Under the pieces are notes generated by a model. The model saw only the letters and a list, made by a program, of their open reading frames with translations, did not search any database and was not told the origin of the DNA. A stretch of 5,020 nt of DNA from Methyloglobulus sp. (GTDB lineage Bacteria > Pseudomonadota > Gammaproteobacteria > Methylococcales > Methylomonadaceae), in contig JABFSV010000523.1 of NCBI GenBank assembly GCA_013140405.1, positions 1 through 5,020 on the forward strand, given 5' to 3'. Each line of letters starts with the position of its first letter. Position 1 is the stretch's first letter. Of this stretch, positions 1 through 5,020 are shown one piece after another. A program made the position numbers and the translations under genes.

Positions 1-425
1 ATCTCGTTATTTTCATCTAAACCTACCTCAATAAACCCAAGCTTTTTATAAAAGCATTTGGCAATTTCATTACGCGGGTCGTAGTTAACAATCACCTTTT
101 CTGCATTTTCAATTTGCCGGATTTCTTCAATGGCCTTCAACAACGCCAAACGGCCTATACCTTTTCGTTGTTGCCGGTGATCAATCATAAAGCGGAAGAT
201 TACATAATTATTCGGCTTTTGAAAATTTGACAAGGATGTATACATTAAAAACCCAACGACTAAACTATCGCAATAGATGGCTCGTGGCTGGTAAATCGGG
301 AAGTATTTGGAAGTAGCAATCGAATAGACATTGGAAGCAAGATTTCGCTTTGCCCCTTTTGGCAGTTTCAATTTCACCACTTGATCAAAATTTTCTAAGC
401 TTACTTCCCTTAACTCGATTAACAT
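1..425 (-). CDS. GNAT family N-acetyltransferase, BltD-like (3' end cut by window edge)
   Basis: My translation from the ATG at 423-425 gives 141 uninterrupted residues running off the left edge. An in-frame TGA at 471-473 lies upstream, and this is the first in-frame ATG after it. The core acetyl-CoA-binding motif A is visible as FRFMIDHRQQRKGIGRLAL (residues about 78-96), with the Q-R-K-G-I-G pattern typical of the pyrophosphate-binding loop. Motif B follows as NEIAKCFYKKLGFIEVG (about 119-135). The layout and length resemble BltD/spermidine-type acetyltransferases of about 150 residues, so perhaps 10-15 residues are missing. Proteins of this family move an acetyl group from acetyl-CoA to an amine, but the substrate cannot be read here; polyamine acetylation is only a family-based guess. 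It is cytosolic, with no signal peptide. No clear Shine-Dalgarno precedes the ATG. GC is about 38% (159 of the first 420 bases), far below the neighbouring receptor gene, so it is probably a separate transcription unit and possibly acquired. Confidence 0.85.
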   Translation of the reverse strand, partial: MLIELREVSLENFDQVVKLKLPKGAKRNLASNVYSIATSKYFPIYQPRAIYCDSLVVGFLMYTSLSNFQKPNNYVIFRFMIDHRQQRKGIGRLALLKAIEEIRQIENAEKVIVNYDPRNEIAKCFYKKLGFIEVGLDENNE

Positions 426-486
426 CGATTTCAGTAGCTTGTTAATTTCATAGGGCTTTCTCTGGCTAGATCATTGATAAGGTAGA

Positions 487-507
487 TTTTGTGTTGTAAA
501 CACAAAA
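487..507. repeat. Perfect AT-rich inverted repeat after the receptor stop codon
   Basis: The arms TTTTGTGTT (487-495) and AACACAAAA (499-507) are exact reverse complements separated by GTA. The repeat begins two bases beyond the receptor TAA stop. In receptor-strand RNA it could form a 9-bp, mostly A-U hairpin, but no U-run follows, so it is a poor textbook intrinsic terminator. It could instead be a weak bidirectional terminator or an operator for the downstream acetyltransferase gene, whose start codon is about 60 bases away. Confidence 0.6.
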
Positions 508-509
508 CT

Positions 510-3209
510 TTAATACTGCACACTCACCTGCCCCATAAACGTGCGTGGCTGGCCGAAATCCACAAAAGAAGCTTGCTCAGAAGGTAGGGCTGATAAGCTG
601 GTGATATAGTGCTTATCCAGCAGGTTGTCCACATTCAATTGGACGGAGACCTTGGCATCGCCAAAATTGCGGCTATAGCCCGCCATCAGGTCGAAGGTGG
701 CGTAGCCTGGGACTTTGTAAGGTATTGCACCTTCACCAAAATCATCGGCAGGCAATTGGCGGTCGCGCAGATTGACGCCGCCGCCGAAAATGAAGCCTTT
801 GTATTCGCCATCCTGGACTTCGTAGGTGCTCCAAAGCCTGCCGATATTGCGCGGTACATTTGGCAATCGGTCGCCTTTTTTATAAGAACCGCCAACTATC
901 CCCGCAAAATCGTTCGATGCCACCCTGATGTCGGTATTCGCCCAGGTTGCGATCACATTCCAGCCCGGCAGGATTTCCCCGGCGATGTCCAACTCCGGCC
1001 CACGGCTACGCACCTCGCCGAGCGCCAGGGAACAAGAACCTGGGCCTAAGCCACAATTACGTTGAAATCCAGTCGTTGGATCTATAGTCAGATCGCTTAC
1101 TGCCACATTGGTTTTGGTCAGGTCGTAATAGGCCAGGTTAGCGCGCAGCTTGCCGTCGAAGAATTCGGCCTTGATGCCACCTTCATACTGGTTTGCGCTG
1201 GTGGGCGCAACCGGTTTGAATACGCCTTTGCGAACAAATTCAAGCGCATTGCTGGTATTGGCCCCAAAGCTCTCTGCGTAATTGGCGTACAGGCTCAGCC
1301 AATTTTTTGGTTGCCACAACAGGCCAACACGCGGTGTCACCGCATCCTGGGCTAACGAAGAACTCGTTGTGGTACCATCGAATATGACGCTATTTTTTTG
1401 ATGGATGTATTGATAACGAATGCCGCCCATGACCTGAAAGCCATACGGCAGCTTGATCTGGTCTTGAATATACAGGCCGTATTGATCCGTGGAATTGTTG
1501 GCTTTTCCAATAGAATGATCGAAAGGGCCAAACGGCGTGCCGGGATGTACCGGATTAGTGAGCGAAATATAGGAGAATGGCGAAGTACTTGGCTCTATTG
1601 CATCTGAATTTTGGTCAAGCCGATAATAATCACCACCGAACAGTACGGTGTGTTTCAGGCCGACCGTATCAAAGTGGCCAATCAGGTCGAGGTTGGTGGA
1701 ATAGGTGTTGTTCTGGGTAAAAGAAGGGGAACGGCCAGTCCGTAATACCAACAAATTATCGGACAGTAAGCCTCGGTTCGGGTCACCGCCATCATCTAGT
1801 GCAGTCTGCAAGTATCCCTTTGTACCTGACACTAAAGGTCGTGTTGAAAAAGGCGAGGTGACTGAATTGTGGTTGGCCGAAAAGCTGTGCTTGACAGACC
1901 AGTCGTCGTTGAACTGGTGCGACCAGTTGAAGCCGCCGAAAATGGTTTCCGTGGTCGCGGGGGAATAGTCCCCGTAGTTACGGTTAAGCGGCACATTCAT
2001 AGGCTGTAACACGGGTGCGTTCGGAATATTTCCATTTGAGAACGGGATAAAGCCGTTGTCCGTACCCTGATGTTGATGGTTATATTCCATCTCGAAAGTT
2101 ACCTGGGTTTGTGGGCTGATGGCCCATTTGAAGACAGGTGCAAGAAATACATCTTCCTTATCGACCAAATCTCGGAACGATCCGCTGTTTTCATACGACA
2201 TATTGACCCGATACAACAAATCCTTGTTTTTAGTGATGGGGCCGGTGGCATCCAAGGTAGTGCGGTACAAATCGTACGAACCGAATTGCTGGGTAAAGCC
2301 GTAATACGGAGTCGCCAGTGGTTGCTTGGTGATGACATTTACCATGCCGCCGGGTTCGACCTGCCCATACAGGATAGCCGCCGGGCCTTTTAGCACTTCA
2401 ATTGACTCTACGTTAGCCAGCCCTTTGCTCGCAGCACCTTGTTGCAGCCTGAAGCCATTGCGGAAAAAGGTCTGGGATTCAAATCCGCGTAAAAATATAC
2501 CTTGTTGAGTTCCCCCCAAAACCCCTGCGCTTGAGTTACCTGTTGTAGCATTGGTTCTTGTGACCACGCCACTAACATTTTTCAGCGAATCCGACAACCT
2601 GATCACCTGTTGATCTTTTAACACCTGTTTGGAAATCACCTGTACGTTCAGCGGCGTTTCCATGATCGGCGTGTCGGTCTTGGTGCCGGCGGTGGCGTTG
2701 GGGATGACGTAATCCTTGTTGTAAGGGTCGGCGTAGTATTCGGGGTCGTAAGCCGAGTCGGCTTCCACGGTGACTTTTTCCAGCATCACGCCGTCATCCG
2801 AGCTGGGTTTTGGGCTTGTCACTGCGGCGGGTTTGACATCGCCCGTTTCGGGCTGACCCCTGGCGTTATGGGTTTCCTCAATGGTGATGGCGTTGGTCGA
2901 GGTTACCTTGGGAGTCAGGCCACTGCCTGCCAACAGCTTATTGAGCGCTTCCTTGGCGGTGTAATGCCCGGACAATCCCGGTGTGGCGATGCCTTTGGTC
3001 AGTTCGGCAGGATAGCTGATTTGCAGGTCTGCTTGTTCGGACAGTTGGCTGATTGCCGATTGCAGCGGTTGCGGCGGGATGTGGTATTGCTGCTTGCCGG
3101 AATCTTCTGCGGCAGCGGTGTGGGTAAAAAGTATTACGCAAGTTGTCAATAGCATCCCCAGTTGCAGCCTTGTGGACTTGGTGACGGGTAAGGTATTGGA
3201 TTGTGGCAT
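510..3209 (-). CDS. TonB-dependent siderophore receptor with N-terminal STN signalling domain (FecA/FpvA type)
   Basis: This is an outer-membrane beta-barrel that imports an iron chelate using TonB-ExbBD energy and reports ligand binding to FecR. Numbering from the ATG at 3207-3209 (899 aa), a signal peptide covers about 1-34 (hydrophobic GMLLTTCVILF, then THTAAA). The STN domain covers about 42-112 (YHIPPQPLQSAISQLSEQAD onward), followed by a Pro-rich linker. A TonB-box-like segment EKVTVEAD sits at about 144-151, and the plug at about 177-297 contains the family hallmark IEVLKGPAAILYG followed by EPGGMVNVITKQP. The rest is barrel, ending in an aromatic residue (GQVSVQY). Two cysteines, 719 and 726, may bridge an extracellular loop. 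A TTG six bases upstream (3213-3215) is also in frame, but GGGAG lies 7 bases before the ATG and only one base before the TTG, so I chose the ATG. The gene follows sigma and fecR genes, as in fecIRA loci. The length, near 900, suits receptors carrying STN. The ligand is unknown. Confidence 0.95.
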   Translation of the reverse strand: MPQSNTLPVTKSTRLQLGMLLTTCVILFTHTAAAEDSGKQQYHIPPQPLQSAISQLSEQADLQISYPAELTKGIATPGLSGHYTAKEALNKLLAGSGLTPKVTSTNAITIEETHNARGQPETGDVKPAAVTSPKPSSDDGVMLEKVTVEADSAYDPEYYADPYNKDYVIPNATAGTKTDTPIMETPLNVQVISKQVLKDQQVIRLSDSLKNVSGVVTRTNATTGNSSAGVLGGTQQGIFLRGFESQTFFRNGFRLQQGAASKGLANVESIEVLKGPAAILYGQVEPGGMVNVITKQPLATPYYGFTQQFGSYDLYRTTLDATGPITKNKDLLYRVNMSYENSGSFRDLVDKEDVFLAPVFKWAISPQTQVTFEMEYNHQHQGTDNGFIPFSNGNIPNAPVLQPMNVPLNRNYGDYSPATTETIFGGFNWSHQFNDDWSVKHSFSANHNSVTSPFSTRPLVSGTKGYLQTALDDGGDPNRGLLSDNLLVLRTGRSPSFTQNNTYSTNLDLIGHFDTVGLKHTVLFGGDYYRLDQNSDAIEPSTSPFSYISLTNPVHPGTPFGPFDHSIGKANNSTDQYGLYIQDQIKLPYGFQVMGGIRYQYIHQKNSVIFDGTTTSSSLAQDAVTPRVGLLWQPKNWLSLYANYAESFGANTSNALEFVRKGVFKPVAPTSANQYEGGIKAEFFDGKLRANLAYYDLTKTNVAVSDLTIDPTTGFQRNCGLGPGSCSLALGEVRSRGPELDIAGEILPGWNVIATWANTDIRVASNDFAGIVGGSYKKGDRLPNVPRNIGRLWSTYEVQDGEYKGFIFGGGVNLRDRQLPADDFGEGAIPYKVPGYATFDLMAGYSRNFGDAKVSVQLNVDNLLDKHYITSLSALPSEQASFVDFGQPRTFMGQVSVQY

Positions 3210-3216
3210 GGGCAAA

Positions 3217-3221
3217 CTCCC
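3217..3221 (-). promoter_or_regulatory. Shine-Dalgarno that decides the receptor start codon
   Basis: On the minus strand GGGAG is followed by seven bases (TTTGCCC) and then ATG at 3209. The alternative in-frame TTG at 3215 sits one base after this motif, too close for normal initiation. Confidence 0.8.
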
Positions 3222-3236
3222 TTGTTGTTATAAATC

Positions 3237-3272
3237 CCACAGGTTTTGGCTATGCGGCGGCTTTACCTGTGG
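3237..3272 (-). promoter_or_regulatory. Leader stem-loop upstream of the receptor gene
   Basis: Minus-strand arms CCACAGGT (3265-3272) and ACCTGTGG (3237-3244) are perfect 8-base reverse complements around a 20-base loop. The stem ends about 15 bases before the Shine-Dalgarno and 27 bases before the ATG. No U-run follows, so it does not look like an intrinsic terminator. It lies between the candidate promoter and the ribosome-binding site, where it could be a 5' untranslated hairpin affecting stability or translation, or a DNA operator. The pairing is directly visible; the role is inferred. Confidence 0.5.
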
Positions 3273-3279
3273 CTTACAA

Positions 3280-3310
3280 GGAAGACAATTGAGGGAGAAA
3301 AATCCGCACC
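3280..3310 (-). promoter_or_regulatory. Candidate ECF (FecI-type) promoter for the receptor gene
   Basis: Minus-strand sequence reads GGTGCGGATTTTTCTCCC (3310-3293) and then, after TCAATT, GTCTTCC (3286-3280). A GGA/T-rich -35-like block followed by a GTC/TCTTC -10-like block resembles promoters read by iron-starvation ECF sigma factors, and it sits where the adjacent sigma factor would be expected to act, about 70 bases before the receptor ATG. The exact -35 boundary and spacing cannot be fixed by eye, and the match to E. coli fecA-type elements is loose. Confidence 0.35.
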
Positions 3311-3312
3311 TC

Positions 3313-3336
3313 AATAATTAAATTTTTGTAATTATT
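3313..3336. repeat. AT-rich perfect inverted repeat upstream of the receptor promoter region
   Basis: AATAATTA (3313-3320) and TAATTATT (3329-3336) are exact reverse complements around AATTTTTG. The repeat lies between the GC-rich palindromes and the candidate ECF promoter. It could be an operator or a UP-like AT tract. It is A/T-rich like a Fur box but I could not align it convincingly to the 19-base Fur consensus. Confidence 0.5.
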
Positions 3337-3373
3337 CCCCTCACCCCAGCCCTCTCCCGCAAGGAGAGGGGGC
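3337..3373. repeat. REP-like GC-rich palindrome, copy 1
   Basis: CCCCTCACCCCAGCCCTCTCC leads (3337-3357) into loop CGCAA and then GGAGAGGG (3363-3370), giving a perfect 8-bp stem with CCCTCTCC at 3350-3357. The CCCTCACCCCAGCCCTCTCCC style is familiar to me as a dispersed intergenic repeat in many proteobacterial genomes; that is recollection, not a search. A T-rich tract (3374-3382) follows on the plus strand, so the hairpin is terminator-like for plus-strand transcription, although no plus-strand gene is seen. Confidence 0.6.
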
Positions 3374-3399
3374 TTTCTTTCTTAACTTAATGGCAGTGA

Positions 3400-3419
3400 C
3401 CCTCTCCCTCTGGAGAGGG
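3400..3419. repeat. REP-like GC-rich palindrome, copy 2
   Basis: CCCTCTCC (3400-3407) and GGAGAGGG (3412-3419) pair perfectly around CTCT. The arms are identical to those of the copy about 27 bases away, so the two form a paired palindromic unit that could also pair with each other. It begins nine bases after the fecR stop codon on the transcribed strand. In that RNA the hairpin has no U-run behind it, so it may stabilise or attenuate the transcript rather than end it. Confidence 0.6.
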
Positions 3420-3427
3420 ATGTTGTG

Positions 3428-4432
3428 CTAACGCGGCCTAATCACCGTTACCCAATCGCTGACGTGGGTTATTTGGATGGGCAGGGTTTGTTCCAGGGTG
3501 GCGAGCGCCAATTTGGGTTGGGTGATGTCAAAGCGGGCATTGATCCGGTAGGCTTTCAAGGTGTTGTCGCTGAACAGGACTACACCGGGCAGGTACCGCC
3601 CCATTTCGTTTACCACTTGTTCGAGGGTCTCATCTTGAAATGACAAGCGGCCTTTAAGCCAAGCTGAATCACGGTTATTGGCAATGTGCCGAACCGCAGT
3701 CAAGCCGGAGTTGGTGTTAGTCACTTGTTCATCGGGGTGTAATAAGACGCTTTGTTGTTGCGCCATATTGCTCACTTTGACGAGGCCCTTTATTACAGTG
3801 ACCTTATCTTCCGCTTGGGCATCCTGCACTATAAAGCGGGTTCCTAAAACTTTGGTTTCGGTTTCTCCACTGTCGATCACAAAAGGTTTGCTGGCATCGT
3901 GTTGGACATCAAAGTAAGCTTCGCCTTTGAGTAGGCGAATGCGCCGCTCATCGTTATTAAAAGCGACGGCGATTGCCGTATCGGTATTGAGCGTAACGCT
4001 GGAACCATCACTGAGTTGGACGGTTTGATTGCCACCCACGGGTGTGCAGTAGTCGGCCTGAAAGCGGGTAACGGGATCGAATAAGGCCAGCCATAAGGCG
4101 GCACTTGCGGCTAACCCTAATGGAACCCAGGTTTTCTGTAGTTTGTTGGGATAATGGCGTGTGCGTTTGCCCCGGTTTTTGGTGGGGTTATAGGATAGGC
4201 TACTCAGTTTTAACGCTTGATTAAAATCAGCGTCATCCCAAAGCTGCGAGATTTCGTTATAAGCCTGCTCATGCCCTGGGCTTTGTGCTTTCCAGGTTTG
4301 AAAGCGGATTTTTTCTTGAGGCGACAACGCTGCTGATTGCAGTCGGGTAAACCAGACAATCGCTTCCTCTGCAATCAGGTTGTCCTGTTCGCTGGCTGGT
4401 CTGGAAAAATGCGGTTTCTTTGGTTTGCCCAT
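3428..4432 (-). CDS. fecR: FecR-family transmembrane anti-sigma factor / signal sensor
   Basis: This inner-membrane protein holds the neighbouring ECF sigma factor and receives the signal from the receptor STN domain in the periplasm. Of 334 residues, about 20-70 form the cytoplasmic FecR N-terminal (DUF4880-type) sigma-binding domain, with conserved tryptophans W27, W47 and W65. A basic stretch (85-100, many K/R) precedes one membrane helix at about 101-118 (TWVPLGLAASAALWLALF), giving an N-in topology. The periplasmic FecR domain runs about 130-245 (VQLSDGSSVTLNTDTAI, LLKGEAYFDV, VLGTRFIV). The C-terminal STN-like/DUF4974-type subdomain is about 262-320 (RLSFQDETLEQVV). G197-T198 in VLGTRF matches the family position where FoxR-type sensors self-cleave. 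The ATG at 4432 is the first start after an in-frame TAA but has no purine-rich ribosome-binding site. It lies 53 bases after the sigma gene and 218 bases before the receptor. Its length is normal for the family. Confidence 0.95.
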   Translation of the reverse strand: MGKPKKPHFSRPASEQDNLIAEEAIVWFTRLQSAALSPQEKIRFQTWKAQSPGHEQAYNEISQLWDDADFNQALKLSSLSYNPTKNRGKRTRHYPNKLQKTWVPLGLAASAALWLALFDPVTRFQADYCTPVGGNQTVQLSDGSSVTLNTDTAIAVAFNNDERRIRLLKGEAYFDVQHDASKPFVIDSGETETKVLGTRFIVQDAQAEDKVTVIKGLVKVSNMAQQQSVLLHPDEQVTNTNSGLTAVRHIANNRDSAWLKGRLSFQDETLEQVVNEMGRYLPGVVLFSDNTLKAYRINARFDITQPKLALATLEQTLPIQITHVSDWVTVIRPR

Positions 4433-4451
4433 CGTAGATATTTTATTATGT

Positions 4452-4480
4452 TTTATACATGAGACATTTTACCAAGGCAA
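4452..4480 (-). promoter_or_regulatory. Candidate sigma70-type promoter in the sigma-fecR gap
   Basis: On the minus strand TTGCCT (4475-4480; 4 of 6 to TTGACA) is followed by exactly 17 bases and TATAAA (4452-4457; 5 of 6 to TATAAT). A start site about 7 bases on would leave a leader of only 12-15 bases before the fecR ATG. If real, it would supply FecR independently of the sigma factor. The gap is AT-rich, so chance occurrence is possible. Confidence 0.4.
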
Positions 4481-4485
4481 AAACC

Positions 4486-5004
4486 TCACTCCTCTTCCAG
4501 TGCCAAAAATTTCTGACGGCAAAAACTAAGGCCTTTTGCAATGTGTTTTTCCACCCCGCTCACGGTAATCCCCAATTCTCCGGCGATTTCCTTGTGGCTC
4601 ATGCCATGCACCTTATAGAGTATGAATACATCACGGCGGCGGGGCGGCAATTCATCGATTATCTTGAGAAAACGTTCCAAGCGTTGTTGCTGGGCAACCA
4701 GATGTTCGGCGGAAGGCGTTTCAAGGTCATCAGTTAATAAATACGGCGCGTTCGCTTCGACCATCTTATTACGACGGAGATGATTGAACGCCAGATTGCC
4801 TGCAACCCGGAACAAAAAACCGCGTGGGTGCTGAATGGTTTGCGTTTGCGCGGCCTGGGAAAGGATCAGGTAGCTTTCCTGGGTAAGATCGGCAGCGGTT
4901 TCCTCGCATTTCACAATCTTAGCCACATGCCGGATTAGTTCGACTTGATGGGAGCTAAATAAGGCTTGAAGATTAAAGTGTTCCGGCGGCATTATTTCGG
5001 TCAT
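4486..5004 (-). CDS. ECF-family RNA polymerase sigma factor, FecI-like
   Basis: This cytoplasmic sigma factor is expected to direct RNA polymerase to the downstream receptor promoter once FecR relays the signal. Its 172 residues contain only the two ECF domains. Sigma region 2 spans about 12-80, with the region 2.2-like ETAADLTQESYLILSQ and then HPRGFLFRVAGNLAFNHLRR. A linker covers about 81-105. Sigma region 4 spans about 107-160, with ELPPRRRDVFILYKVHGMSH and a helix-turn-helix at KEIAGELGITVSGVEKHI. The overall pattern (HPRG.LFR.A.NLA.N.LRR and GMSH.EIA..L.I..S.VEKH) is that of iron-type FecI sigma factors. The ATG at 5002-5004 is preceded by AAGGA with an 8-base spacer. It heads the cluster, with fecR 53 bases downstream. 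Any promoter or Fur site for it lies beyond the window edge. Confidence 0.95.
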   Translation of the reverse strand: MTEIMPPEHFNLQALFSSHQVELIRHVAKIVKCEETAADLTQESYLILSQAAQTQTIQHPRGFLFRVAGNLAFNHLRRNKMVEANAPYLLTDDLETPSAEHLVAQQQRLERFLKIIDELPPRRRDVFILYKVHGMSHKEIAGELGITVSGVEKHIAKGLSFCRQKFLALEEE

Positions 5005-5012
5005 GTCGGTTA

Positions 5013-5017
5013 TCCTT
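5013..5017 (-). promoter_or_regulatory. Shine-Dalgarno of the sigma factor gene
   Basis: AAGGA on the minus strand stands eight bases before the ATG at 5004. It supports this start over the second in-frame ATG (codon 5), which would be 20 bases from the motif. Confidence 0.7.
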
Positions 5018-5020
5018 AGA

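Noticed and set aside
474..501. Promoter for the acetyltransferase (TTTACA with TATCAA)
   Set aside because: The spacing is only 15 bases and the -10 match is poor, and it overlaps the inverted repeat, so it was not listed as a feature.
609..1049. Plus-strand open frame of 146 codons and other plus-strand frames across 1062-3152
   Set aside because: They lie wholly antisense to the receptor gene, whose domain pattern is unmistakable, and their translations show no recognisable domain or signal.
2938..3240. Minus-strand open frame of 100 codons overlapping the receptor 5' end
   Set aside because: It is a different frame across the signal peptide and STN coding region, with a composition typical of a shadow frame.
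3313..3336. Fur box
   Set aside because: The segment is AT-rich and palindromic, but the GATAAT/ATTATC hexamer pattern is not reproduced well enough to call it.
3374..3382. Plus-strand intrinsic terminator formed by palindrome copy 1 and the T-rich tract
   Set aside because: The tract is interrupted by C and no plus-strand gene ends here, so a repeat is the better description.
3350..3420. CRISPR array
   Set aside because: There are only two short palindromes with different loops and flanks, no regular spacer unit and no cas genes.
3425..3917. Plus-strand open frames opposite fecR
   Set aside because: They are antisense to a clear FecR-family gene and have no domain evidence of their own.
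4446..4467. Two tiny overlapping ORFs of four codons each in the sigma-fecR gap
   Set aside because: They are too short to support, have no ribosome-binding site and are expected by chance in AT-rich sequence.

Overview
The window is a compact iron-type cell-surface signalling locus from a Gram-negative bacterium. An outer-membrane TonB-dependent receptor with a signalling domain, a FecR-type sensor and an ECF sigma factor require a two-membrane envelope. The protein style and moderate GC suggest a proteobacterium, probably a gammaproteobacterium. A finer placement cannot be supported from sequence reading alone.

All four genes lie on the minus strand, so transcription runs from high to low coordinates. 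The order is a FecI-like ECF sigma factor (4486-5004), a FecR-like inner-membrane anti-sigma/sensor (3428-4432), a STN-containing siderophore-type TonB-dependent receptor (510-3209), and a GNAT acetyltransferase that runs off the left edge (1-425). No stretch longer than about 220 bases lacks a gene.

The first three genes form a classic trans-envelope relay. The ligand-loaded receptor touches FecR in the periplasm through its STN domain. FecR passes the signal through its single membrane helix. The released sigma factor then drives transcription of the receptor. The ligand is inferred to be a ferric siderophore or similar iron chelate; which one cannot be read from the sequence.

The 218-base gap between the sensor and receptor genes is the most structured non-coding part. 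It holds two GC-rich palindromes of a REP-like type, an AT-rich perfect inverted repeat, a candidate ECF-type promoter and a leader stem-loop just before the receptor ribosome-binding site. A good sigma70-like promoter also appears in the short sigma-FecR gap. A perfect 9-bp inverted repeat follows the receptor stop codon.

The acetyltransferase is much poorer in GC (about 38%) than the receptor and is probably unrelated to iron signalling. I see no wholly new system. The leftovers worth checking are the regulatory structures and the fecR start.
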